From Prevotella sp. (GTDB lineage Bacteria > Bacteroidota > Bacteroidia > Bacteroidales > Bacteroidaceae): a stretch of 34,061 nucleotides of DNA. The DNA is taken from contig JAFSYY010000021.1 of assembly GCA_017455845.1 (NCBI GenBank), forward strand, positions 1 to 34,061. The letters are read 5' to 3'. The position numbers and the translations under genes are program-made. The notes under the pieces were generated by a model. It was given only the letters and a program-made list of their open reading frames with translations, made no database searches and had not been told where the DNA came from. Shown piece by piece: positions 9,001-15,516 of this stretch. Numbering within the stretch: position 1 is the stretch's first letter; each line of letters opens with the position of its first letter.

Positions 9001-9339
9001 CGAGGTGGTGAAGGTGGGTATCTTGATGGTAAATGTACCGTCTTCATCGGTCATGGCCACATACCGGTTGTCGTTGAGAGCCTGTATGCGCACACCTGCC
9101 ATAGGTGCCTTGGTGACATCGTCGACGACGACACCCCGGACGCTGATGGTGGGATTGGTGTCTACCACCTGCTTGCGCTTGGGAGCCTTGATGGCGGTGG
9201 GAGCATCCTCGTCATCGGCTTCATCCTGGGCGAAAGCCACGGAACTGGTGAGCAGCATGGCGGCTACCAGCATGTAAGAATTGAATAATTTAAAAATTAA
9301 AAAATTATTTCGTCTCATAATTCTATCGTTTTTTTTCAT
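6010..9339 (-). CDS. susC: SusC/RagA-family TonB-dependent transporter (pair 2)
   Basis: The outer-membrane importer of the second Sus pair has 1109 residues from the ATG at 9339. The frame is open back to 9429, but that would overlap the upstream stop; ATG 9318 is the alternative. A type I signal peptide ends in SSVAFAQ. A carboxypeptidase-like regulatory domain follows (ISVRGVVVDDVTKAPMAGVR). Next are the TonB plug (MFIRGISSVNANAQPLVILD, VTVLKNATALYGARGANGVI), the large beta-barrel, and the terminal strand RMFSMGVKINL ending hydrophobically as barrels do. Uptake would be TonB-driven with the following susD as lid. The first 25 or so signal residues (RRNNFLIFKLFN...) are nearly identical to those of the FAS1 lipoprotein at 13573 although the mature proteins are unrelated. 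Confidence 0.93.
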   Translation of the reverse strand: MKKNDRIMRRNNFLIFKLFNSYMLVAAMLLTSSVAFAQDEADDEDAPTAIKAPKRKQVVDTNPTISVRGVVVDDVTKAPMAGVRIQALNDNRYVAMTDEDGTFTIKIPTFTTSLYVQTPTYLSQQVAIIAGDESQQVRISMLSDAFAPMYADGTNITARNSFTSNGGGLSIDEEMTARLGGDIRMNMHSGSLEQGAAMFIRGISSVNANAQPLVILDGVELDMQRNRESLHLGDIFNMLSAISPEDIDKVTVLKNATALYGARGANGVIIIDTKRGHSMATRIDAKMGVGWTFVPNYPTMMNATQYRNYAAEQLGTIAEVQERIGSTTNALQFNFLNDAKDGYYYNTYHNDTDWSDYIYRTALTHNYSINVQGGDDIGMYNLSVTYIQTMKNIKETSFDRVSVRFNTDISLLYNLTTKFDMSISRSNTNIFDDGIAEDMNAGIITSPAFLSLVKSPLLNPYQYNKNINAFTSLLSDADDLFSTLNDGNYSQANPLALIQNGSGERKNRNENTFFNVAIAPTYEFSKDWKLTTHFSYYLNRNSQAYYRPNVGLPSFAIENLGTVYSKTASIFSKEISVLSNTHLDWNKKFGAHTVNAMGGFRYTYFSFDNSDLATQYSTKGEDDKNPKLDTGKNVYSTVTGADDVWKNMQWYVNADYNYMNRYFATVSLLAEANSRFGSNADGGMKMAGVKWALFPSVQLGWVLTNENWFPKNAGIDYLRLNVGYDLSGNDDISNYAARTSFNTVRYNSTQIGIQLTNVGNEEIKWETTSKFNVGLQANFLHNRLGLNANYFIHNTKDLLVLKSFQNPIGGINNYWTNDGEVRNTGFEVGINGKPIALKDWHLEIGATLGHYKNEVKSLANGDYTSSIYGTDNILTSVGNPVGVFYGYKTNGVFATTADAQAAGLYIVDETGAKQYFQAGDMRFVDLNGDNQIDERDKTIIGDPNPDIYGNIFLNLNWKRFTLGMNFNYSLGNDVYNYQRSILNSGATLYNQQVAEVGHWRYEGQQTELPRLCYGDPMGNNRFSDRWIENGSYLRMKSVMLSYQIPIPESWQSWLQGISVWAEGRNLITLTKYTGSDPEFSAASNQLYQGIDCGNIAQGRMFSMGVKINL

Positions 9340-9364
9340 TATTACATTATATAATTTTTTAATT
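9295..9364 (-). repeat. AT-rich inverted repeat flanking the second susC start
   Basis: The 14-base arm ATAATTTTTTAATT (9351-9364) touches the stop codon of the upstream FAS1 gene (9365-9367). Its exact reverse complement (9295-9308) lies in the signal-peptide codons of susC (NFLIF region). The start codon lies between them. Confidence 0.75.
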
Positions 9365-11242
9365 CTAATTATCCTGATTAGCCCACATATCATTATATGC
9401 CTTCGGCACAAGATAGACACCTGCCACACGCATCTGCTGGTCGAACTTCTTACGGTTGGACGAGGAGGTGTAGCCCTTGGTGTGCATCATCATCAGACTG
9501 GGATAGGCATCCAAGCCATAGTAGCAGACAGGGAAGGTGAACTCACCAAGGTCGAAGACGTTGACACGACCCGGGTCGCCTATACACGTCAACTTATTGG
9601 TGCTGGTGCCTTCGTCGGTGGTCATCTCAATATCCTTGTTGGCACCCTGCGGCAACACGGTGAGTTGCTGTTTGTTGGAGGCATCGGTCCAACTGAGGTA
9701 GAAGCGCAGGTAGTAAGGCTTCACGTCGGCCAGCGGTTCTTCCACCTGTGCCGGCACGGTGATAACATAGATATGGTAGGTGGTAGAACGCACGCCCTCT
9801 AAGGCGAAGTTAAACTCGGGCTTACCCGTCGTACCGTCGATATTTGCACTGTCGACAGCCACGTAGGTGAAGAAGCGCGATGTAGCGGGGAAGAGCCACT
9901 GATGGAACATCTCGGGCACCTTGCTGAAGAGTGTGTCGCGGCGGCTTGCCAGGCTGTCGAGCGCTATATTATGAGTGGTGAGTTTGTTGACCTTCATCGT
10001 GGTGAGCACCTCGCGGCCATTAACCTCTACAGAAGGTCTTCTGGTAAAGATCATGGGGTTGTAGGTGTTCCACGGGCTGAAGGTCAGCGAGTCGATGACA
10101 CGTGTAATGCCGTTGCTCATCTGGCCGGTGGCAATGGTATGCTCGAGTACTGTCTGGGCGTTGGTCAGGTAGCGGCCGCTGGTGGCCACTACTGTGTCCT
10201 TGGCTGTCAGGGTGCCTTGGCCGAACAAGGGGTTGTTCTTAGGATAGCAGGCAGAGAACACGAGGTTGTTGACAATATTGCGGCATGTCAGCGAGTCCTG
10301 CAGTTCGCTGGTGGCCTCGGCCGCCTTGTCGGCCTTGGCATCGGTGGCCTTTACAGAGGAGGCAACGAGAGTCTTCTTCGTGAGGTCCATATAGTCCAAC
10401 TTTGCGATATAGTTGTAGCAGGGATTGATAGCGGCGTATGCATCGTTCCATGCCTTGTCGTTGGGCACCAGCATACAGTAGGTGCTGTCCTCATCCTCAA
10501 GGTCGGCACGCATGATGGTACGAATCACATTGTTGCGTTTCTTCATCACCGAGTCGAGATAAGTCTGCTTGCCGTCGCGCAGCGGGCCGATGACGGATGC
10601 ATTGACATCAAGGTAATACTCGTCGTATTTCTGTATGTAGGCCTTGATAGAGTCGCATCCCGTCAGGTCGTCGATGTTCTCGTAGATATTGTTATGGAAC
10701 TCCGACATACCGCTGATCTTGTGCATCACGCCGTTGGTGGCAGGCAGGTTGACGGCACTGTATGCAAAGCCGTCGAAGGAAGCCTGCGTAAAGTCGTGGT
10801 GCTTGTTGTTGAGCGAGGTAATCTTGGTATTGTCGAGAGCGGCCGAGACAAGATGGTTGTACTCGGTAATATGCTGCTGCATAAACTGCTTCACGATGGT
10901 GGCACTGTCGCTGGCCATGAGGCGGTTGTAGTCAGCATCGCTGATGGCCTCGTTGACAGGTGCCCACACGGTATAGAAGCGCGGACTGTTGAGAGTCTCG
11001 GAGAAGTTGCACTTACGTGCCAGTTCGGCAAACCTGGTGAGTTGCTGGTCGCTGGAGATATTCTCCCACAGCGTCTGGTTGGCACCGGGCACAATGGCGT
11101 CCGACGGCACCGTGTTGTAGTCGTCGTAATCGGAGCAAGAGGTGAGAGCCCACCCAAGCCCTCCCAAGGGGAGGGATGTCAAGGCACAAATGAGCCACTT
11201 ACAAGCCACGCCGGTTATATTTTTGAATTTGATATTACTCAT
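9365..11242 (-). CDS. FAS1 (fasciclin) domain lipoprotein, third in operon
   Basis: This 625-residue lipoprotein has lipobox ALTSC. One or two FAS1-like regions follow: residues about 60-290 hold the typical FAS1 pattern (LTRFAELARKCNFSETL, FYTVWAPVNEAISDADYN, FMQQHITEYNHLV, LPATNGVMHKI), with a second copy around CMLVPNDKAWNDAYA. The C-terminal third looks like a beta-sandwich (YHIYVITVPAQVEEPL..., YYLRFYLSWTD). In Bacteroidetes such proteins are found with SusC/SusD pairs as additional surface components; their ligand is unknown. Its signal peptide LTSLPLGGLGWALTSC comes from the same repeat cassette as that of the second susD. It lies between a sister FAS1 gene and the second susC in a single operon. 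Confidence 0.82.
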   Translation of the reverse strand: MSNIKFKNITGVACKWLICALTSLPLGGLGWALTSCSDYDDYNTVPSDAIVPGANQTLWENISSDQQLTRFAELARKCNFSETLNSPRFYTVWAPVNEAISDADYNRLMASDSATIVKQFMQQHITEYNHLVSAALDNTKITSLNNKHHDFTQASFDGFAYSAVNLPATNGVMHKISGMSEFHNNIYENIDDLTGCDSIKAYIQKYDEYYLDVNASVIGPLRDGKQTYLDSVMKKRNNVIRTIMRADLEDEDSTYCMLVPNDKAWNDAYAAINPCYNYIAKLDYMDLTKKTLVASSVKATDAKADKAAEATSELQDSLTCRNIVNNLVFSACYPKNNPLFGQGTLTAKDTVVATSGRYLTNAQTVLEHTIATGQMSNGITRVIDSLTFSPWNTYNPMIFTRRPSVEVNGREVLTTMKVNKLTTHNIALDSLASRRDTLFSKVPEMFHQWLFPATSRFFTYVAVDSANIDGTTGKPEFNFALEGVRSTTYHIYVITVPAQVEEPLADVKPYYLRFYLSWTDASNKQQLTVLPQGANKDIEMTTDEGTSTNKLTCIGDPGRVNVFDLGEFTFPVCYYGLDAYPSLMMMHTKGYTSSSNRKKFDQQMRVAGVYLVPKAYNDMWANQDN

Positions 11243-11327
11243 ATCTTCTATATATTTATTAATGATTGTAATAATTCTGTTGCATGTCTAATCCATCATC
11301 CCTCCCGTGGGAGGGCTTGGGTGGACT
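11147..11327 (-). repeat. Inverted-repeat cassette B spanning FAS1 stop, next FAS1 start and signal peptide
   Basis: The arms at 11147-11180 and 11297-11327 are near-perfect reverse complements of the GGGAGGGCTTGGGTGG type. One arm meets the TAA of the upstream FAS1 gene (11327-11329); the other encodes the signal core LTSLPLGGLGWAL. The spacer, start-codon region and first 20 codons match cassette A (5828-6011) although the genes on both sides are unrelated to those around cassette A. Confidence 0.9.
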
Positions 11328-13573
11328 TAGTACCAGTCCTCGGTCATGGTCTGGCTGTTGACAATGTCGAGGGGCACCAGTTCCACGAAGTCGAACGACC
11401 ATCCAAGGTTGGTATCGTTCACGAGGTTCTTGATGCGCAGCCAGTAGTCCTTGCCCTGTTCAAAGCGCTGGGAGGTGATGATACGTCGCAGCATCATGGT
11501 GCCGTAGCCTGTCTCTGAGCGACAACTGGTAGAGCCGATAATCTGGCTGGCGGCCGAATAGATGTCGTCGTCGGAATAGGTCAGCGGGTCGGTAACAGTA
11601 TTATAAGTACCGCGCGAGAAGGATGCCGGTGCACGCATGTAGCCGCGCACGTGCATGCGCTGGTCGCTCTCCACACCGCAGTCTGACGTCTCGTCGTCGG
11701 CACGGTTGATGATATCCTCGTAACCGATGGTGGCATCCTCGTAGGGGTTGGCGCAGGCATCGAAAGGAATGCCGATGGCCACCATGTCGCTCTGCTTCGA
11801 CGAGTTGCCCAGATAGAACTGCATCAGTCCGCCACGAGCCATAGGCGGATAGATGATACGCAACTCATAGTCGCCGGTAGGCACGTGCGGCAGTTTGATG
11901 GCAAAGTCATAGACATCCCATCCCTGGAACTGGTCGCTGTTGTGTGCACGCCATGCTCCCATGACGTTGAAGCGCAGCAGTGTGCCGGGGTTATAGCATA
12001 CGATATTGTCGAAATAGGTATTCTCGAAGGCCACACGGTTGCCGTCGCCGCCACCGTTGAGGGTGCTCACATATTGTGGCGTGGCACCACGCAGGCCGTT
12101 GTTGATCAGTTCGTAGAGGAACGTGGAGGAGTCGAAGCGCAGACGCTCGTGGAGGGCATCCTTGGCGTTCTGGTCGTATTTCAGTATGCCCTTGATGCGG
12201 TGGATATAGCCGTTGAGCGTCTCTACGCTGCCGTCGCGGTCTACGGGCACGCCGGCGAAGACCAGCGTATGGTCACCGTCGCCCGGTGTGCCGAAGAGTC
12301 CCAGTTTGGATGTCAGCGTGTTATTGGTCAGATAGCGGTTCAGCCACAGGTTCTTCGTGGTCTTGGGGTTGGTCTCCCATACCTTCAGGATGGTGTTGGG
12401 AAGCATCGTCTCGAAATACTCCTGGGGTTCATAGCCGAAGCAGAAGTTCCAGGAGGCATTGGTATCGGCGTTCTTCTCGTAGACGATACGGTCGACCGAC
12501 ATGCCTGCACGCAGGATATGATAGGCCACGAACATGTTCACCACGTTGAAGGGGTTGGTGTAGTCGTCGCCCGTGCTGATGGTGATATTCTTCTCGTTGA
12601 TATAGTCGTACCAGCCGCTGCAGTTGCCATACCACTCCACGCACTTGGCCTTCAGGTCGGCAAAACTGTTGATGCCGGCAGCACGGAACACATCGTCGGT
12701 CTCGGCAAAGACTGTCCACTTAATCATACACTCCTTGGGATAGTAAAGGGGGTTCTTGTCACGGTCGTTGTGGTTGTCGCCCAGGTCGTAGGTCTTGGTC
12801 GTACCGTCGGAATTAAGTTTCTTCTCTATCAGGAGGGTGTCGGTAAAGCCGGTGGCCTCCAGTGCGGCATAGAAGATGCTGAGGTCTTTCTCGCCCTCCA
12901 CACGCAACTGGTCGTCGGTGGTGCGGTCGGAGCGAGGTATCACATTCGAGATGACATGCAGTATGCCGTTGATGGCCTCGATGTCGCCCTCGACAATGGC
13001 GGAGACGTCGTTGAGGCTGGTGAGTCCCACGAACGCCGGGTCGTAGGCATTCTCTTCGAAGATGCCCACGCGGACGGTGCGTCCGGTCTTCATCGTGCTC
13101 CACGTCGTGGCAGTACCATCAAGATCCACCTGTTTGTGTTCTTCGCCTGAGAGGTGGAAGCGTGCGATGTCGTCGCACAGGGAGTCGGACATCAGGTTCA
13201 CCTTGGCCATCACGTCGAGGCTGCTCCAGTTGGCAACCTCCTGGATGCCGTTGTGCTTCACCTTGGCCTTTGAAATGAGGTACGACTCATCGTTATAGAG
13301 GCTGTCGAGATACTGGCTCACGCCGTCGTTCACGGGAGCGAAGCAGGTATATTCGCCATACGTTCCCATGTACTTGTCGAAGCCACCTTTCTCCAGTATG
13401 CGGTAGAAAGCCGACAACTCACTCCTGTCGCGCAGCAACTCGGCGATGGTCTTCTGGTCGGACGAGAAGAGGTTGGAGCCGTCGGGTTCCTCATTACAAC
13501 TGGCCAGCAGTGTTACTGCTGCCAGAATGTAAAAATTAAATAATTTAAAAATTAAAAAATTATTTCGTTTCAT
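11327..13573 (-). CDS. FAS1 (fasciclin) domain lipoprotein, second in operon
   Basis: This 748-residue lipoprotein has signal MKRNNFLIFKLFN... and lipobox LLASC. The first FAS1 domain begins near residue 40 (IAELLRDRSELSAFYRILEKG, GEYTCFAPVNDGVSQYLD) and ends with INGILHVISNVIPRSD. A second FAS1-like region follows (LSIFYAALEATGFTDTLL...). From about residue 500 comes a beta-rich C-terminal region with DYELRIIYPPMARGG and WSFDFVELVPLD, which could be a carbohydrate- or ligand-binding sandwich. Presumably surface-exposed and co-expressed with the SusCD pairs on each side. The AT-rich signal-peptide DNA is shared with the second susC. Function beyond adhesion or ligand binding cannot be read from the sequence. 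Confidence 0.82.
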   Translation of the reverse strand: MKRNNFLIFKLFNFYILAAVTLLASCNEEPDGSNLFSSDQKTIAELLRDRSELSAFYRILEKGGFDKYMGTYGEYTCFAPVNDGVSQYLDSLYNDESYLISKAKVKHNGIQEVANWSSLDVMAKVNLMSDSLCDDIARFHLSGEEHKQVDLDGTATTWSTMKTGRTVRVGIFEENAYDPAFVGLTSLNDVSAIVEGDIEAINGILHVISNVIPRSDRTTDDQLRVEGEKDLSIFYAALEATGFTDTLLIEKKLNSDGTTKTYDLGDNHNDRDKNPLYYPKECMIKWTVFAETDDVFRAAGINSFADLKAKCVEWYGNCSGWYDYINEKNITISTGDDYTNPFNVVNMFVAYHILRAGMSVDRIVYEKNADTNASWNFCFGYEPQEYFETMLPNTILKVWETNPKTTKNLWLNRYLTNNTLTSKLGLFGTPGDGDHTLVFAGVPVDRDGSVETLNGYIHRIKGILKYDQNAKDALHERLRFDSSTFLYELINNGLRGATPQYVSTLNGGGDGNRVAFENTYFDNIVCYNPGTLLRFNVMGAWRAHNSDQFQGWDVYDFAIKLPHVPTGDYELRIIYPPMARGGLMQFYLGNSSKQSDMVAIGIPFDACANPYEDATIGYEDIINRADDETSDCGVESDQRMHVRGYMRAPASFSRGTYNTVTDPLTYSDDDIYSAASQIIGSTSCRSETGYGTMMLRRIITSQRFEQGKDYWLRIKNLVNDTNLGWSFDFVELVPLDIVNSQTMTEDWY

Positions 13574-13652
13574 ACCTATAATCTTTTTTACATTATTCTT
13601 TTAGTCGCTACGCTTTATAAAGGCGCTTAAGCGAGTTCATTTTTTAATTTTT
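13547..13652 (-). repeat. AT-rich inverted repeat flanking the second FAS1 gene start
   Basis: The arm at 13639-13652 (ATTTTTTAATTTTT) lies 7 bases beyond the SusD stop. Its exact complement at 13547-13560 lies in the signal-peptide codons. Between them are the start codon and a copy of a dispersed repeat, AAAGCGTAGCGACTAAAA on the minus strand, also found in plus orientation at about 19033-19050. Confidence 0.7.
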
Positions 13653-13659
13653 ACATTTT

Positions 13660-15441
13660 TCAATATTTGGCCGTAGATTTATACACCGGATTCTGAACAA
13701 GGTTGGTGTTGATTTCCACCTCGTCCTGGTTAATCGGCATATAGAGGTAGCGTTCGTCGCGCATCTTGGCACGCATGGCCGAGGGTACGGTGTACTTACG
13801 CAGTGCCAACTCAAAGAACTCGTCGCTATTGTTCACATAGCCCTCAGTCAGTTTGTTCTTCAGACTGGCCTGTGTCTGGGTGTGACGGTAGTTATAGCGC
13901 ATGAGGTCGAACCAGCGCTTGCCCTCGAAGCACAACTCACGTGCACGCTCGGCCAGCACCAGTGCCTCCATCTTGTCGCGGTAGACGGAATACTTCAATG
14001 AATAAGATACCTTGTTGGCTTCCGACAGGGCGCGGTCGTTGACAAACTGGCAGATGGCAAAGGCCTCCTCGTTGCGGGTGTCGCCCTCGGCCTTGCCACC
14101 CAGTTCATAGAGTTGCACCAGGGCCTCGGCCTTCATGAGCATCACGTCGGTAAGGCGATAGAAGATCCAGTTCCTATTCATGTCAAACCCTCGGGAGCCA
14201 GAGGGGTTGGCATCTGCGCTGGTGAGGTAACCACTAATAATCGGAGCCACATACTTACGCACGCTGAACTGCTCTACGCTGCTGCTGTTGGCATCATAGA
14301 CAAATTCCAGGAGGCGCTGGTCCACGCCGTTCATCCACACCCCGTTGCCGGTAGCGTCGACCTTTCCGTAAACCGACGATGCCTTCAGGTAGCCATAGCC
14401 GTTATCGCTTTTATTATTATAGCGGTAGTACATCTGATCCATGCCGCTGTTGGCTGTGCTGGAAAGGCTGAACTGCAGTTCGAAGATGCTCTCCTCGGCA
14501 TTCTGGTTATCGACACCGAAGAGGTCGGCATACATGGTTGTGTAGTCGGCCAGATAGTAGTCCTTCACTTCTTCCTCGCCGCCCCAACTGCGCTGACGTG
14601 GTTTCTGCTCGTAGGCATACTTCTTGGCGGCAATCACCTTGTCGCAATAGTCTATGCATGCCTGATAGTCGCTGGCATCGCGGTTGACGGAGGCCCGCCA
14701 GAGGTAGATGTCGGCCAGAAGTGCGTTGATGCCGTCTTGGTTCAGGTAGCCCTTGTCGCGCCAGTCGCCGTAGGTGTTGCCCGGTATGGCATACTTCGCT
14801 GCCTCGGTGAGGTCGTCGATACACATGGAGAGCACGGCATCGGGAGTCCACTGCGATGCGTTGAGGTCGTCGCTGCTGTTGAGGTAGGCACCAGGTGTCA
14901 CGGGAATATCGTGGAACACCCGTGTGAGGTAGAAGTAGCAGAAGGCCCTTAGTGCGAGCATCTGCGACTTGTTGGCGTCATAGTCGCCCTGCGTATAGTC
15001 GGGGTCTACGGCAATGACACCCTCTGCCTTCTCCAGCACCAGGTTGCAATAGTTGATGGCGGAATAGAAAGGTGCCCAACTGGTGAACTCATTCTCCGAC
15101 GCGATGTTGAGAGAATAGATTTGCGACAGGGCATCCCTGTAAGTGGCAGAGGTGGGTAGTGTGGAGGTGTAGTCCAGTTCATCGGAACGGAAATCGCCCC
15201 ATATAATCATATTGCGTATGGCAGAGGCTTCGCGCAACTGTGCGTAGGCCGTTGCCACGACAGCATTCACCTCGCTCTTCTTCTGCCAGAAGTCATCGTC
15301 GACGGTCTTGTTGTCGGGTAGGATGACCGTATCAACACAGGAAGTGAAGAGTGAAGAGTGAAGAGTGAAGAATGTTGCACACAGCAACAACTTCATCGTC
15401 ATGTTCAAACTTCTTTTCCTGTTATAAATTACTTGTTCCAT
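13660..15441 (-). CDS. susD: SusD/RagB-family glycan-binding lipoprotein (pair 1)
   Basis: The SusD partner of the first transporter has 593 residues from the ATG at 15441. Alternatives are ATG 15402 and 15396; the open frame reaches 15495. I prefer 15441 for its AT-rich leader and the RKR charges before the hydrophobic core. The lipobox is LFTSC. SusD features include WQKKSEVNAVVATAYAQLREA, APFYSAINYCNLVLEKAEGV, LRAFCYFYLTRVFHDIPV, and the C-terminal LAERARELCFEGKRWFDLMRY with YLYMPINQDEVEINTNLVQNP. It starts about 75 bases after susC. The signal-peptide core FTLHSSLFT is encoded by four TTCACTC/T heptamers, so slippage by one unit would shift the frame. Confidence 0.92.
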   Translation of the reverse strand: MEQVIYNRKRSLNMTMKLLLCATFFTLHSSLFTSCVDTVILPDNKTVDDDFWQKKSEVNAVVATAYAQLREASAIRNMIIWGDFRSDELDYTSTLPTSATYRDALSQIYSLNIASENEFTSWAPFYSAINYCNLVLEKAEGVIAVDPDYTQGDYDANKSQMLALRAFCYFYLTRVFHDIPVTPGAYLNSSDDLNASQWTPDAVLSMCIDDLTEAAKYAIPGNTYGDWRDKGYLNQDGINALLADIYLWRASVNRDASDYQACIDYCDKVIAAKKYAYEQKPRQRSWGGEEEVKDYYLADYTTMYADLFGVDNQNAEESIFELQFSLSSTANSGMDQMYYRYNNKSDNGYGYLKASSVYGKVDATGNGVWMNGVDQRLLEFVYDANSSSVEQFSVRKYVAPIISGYLTSADANPSGSRGFDMNRNWIFYRLTDVMLMKAEALVQLYELGGKAEGDTRNEEAFAICQFVNDRALSEANKVSYSLKYSVYRDKMEALVLAERARELCFEGKRWFDLMRYNYRHTQTQASLKNKLTEGYVNNSDEFFELALRKYTVPSAMRAKMRDERYLYMPINQDEVEINTNLVQNPVYKSTAKY

Positions 15442-15510
15442 AGTTGAATTATTTTTGTGCCCGCAGGAAGCGGTAGCAAATTCTTCATTCTTCATTCTTC
15501 ACTCTTCATT
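15341..15510 (-). repeat. Heptamer arrays in inverted orientation flanking the first susD start
   Basis: The GAAGAGT-type heptamers at 15341-15373 lie in signal-peptide codons. The opposite-sense heptamers TTCATTC/TTCACTC at 15481-15510 lie 6 bases from the susC stop. The 14 bases 15360-15373 and 15494-15507 are exact reverse complements, so the junction has the same arm layout as the others. Confidence 0.8.
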
Positions 15511-15516
15511 AAATGG

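Noticed and set aside
9340-9429. Upstream extension of the second susC to 9429
   Set aside because: It would overlap the end of the preceding FAS1 gene and add 30 residues before a good signal peptide.
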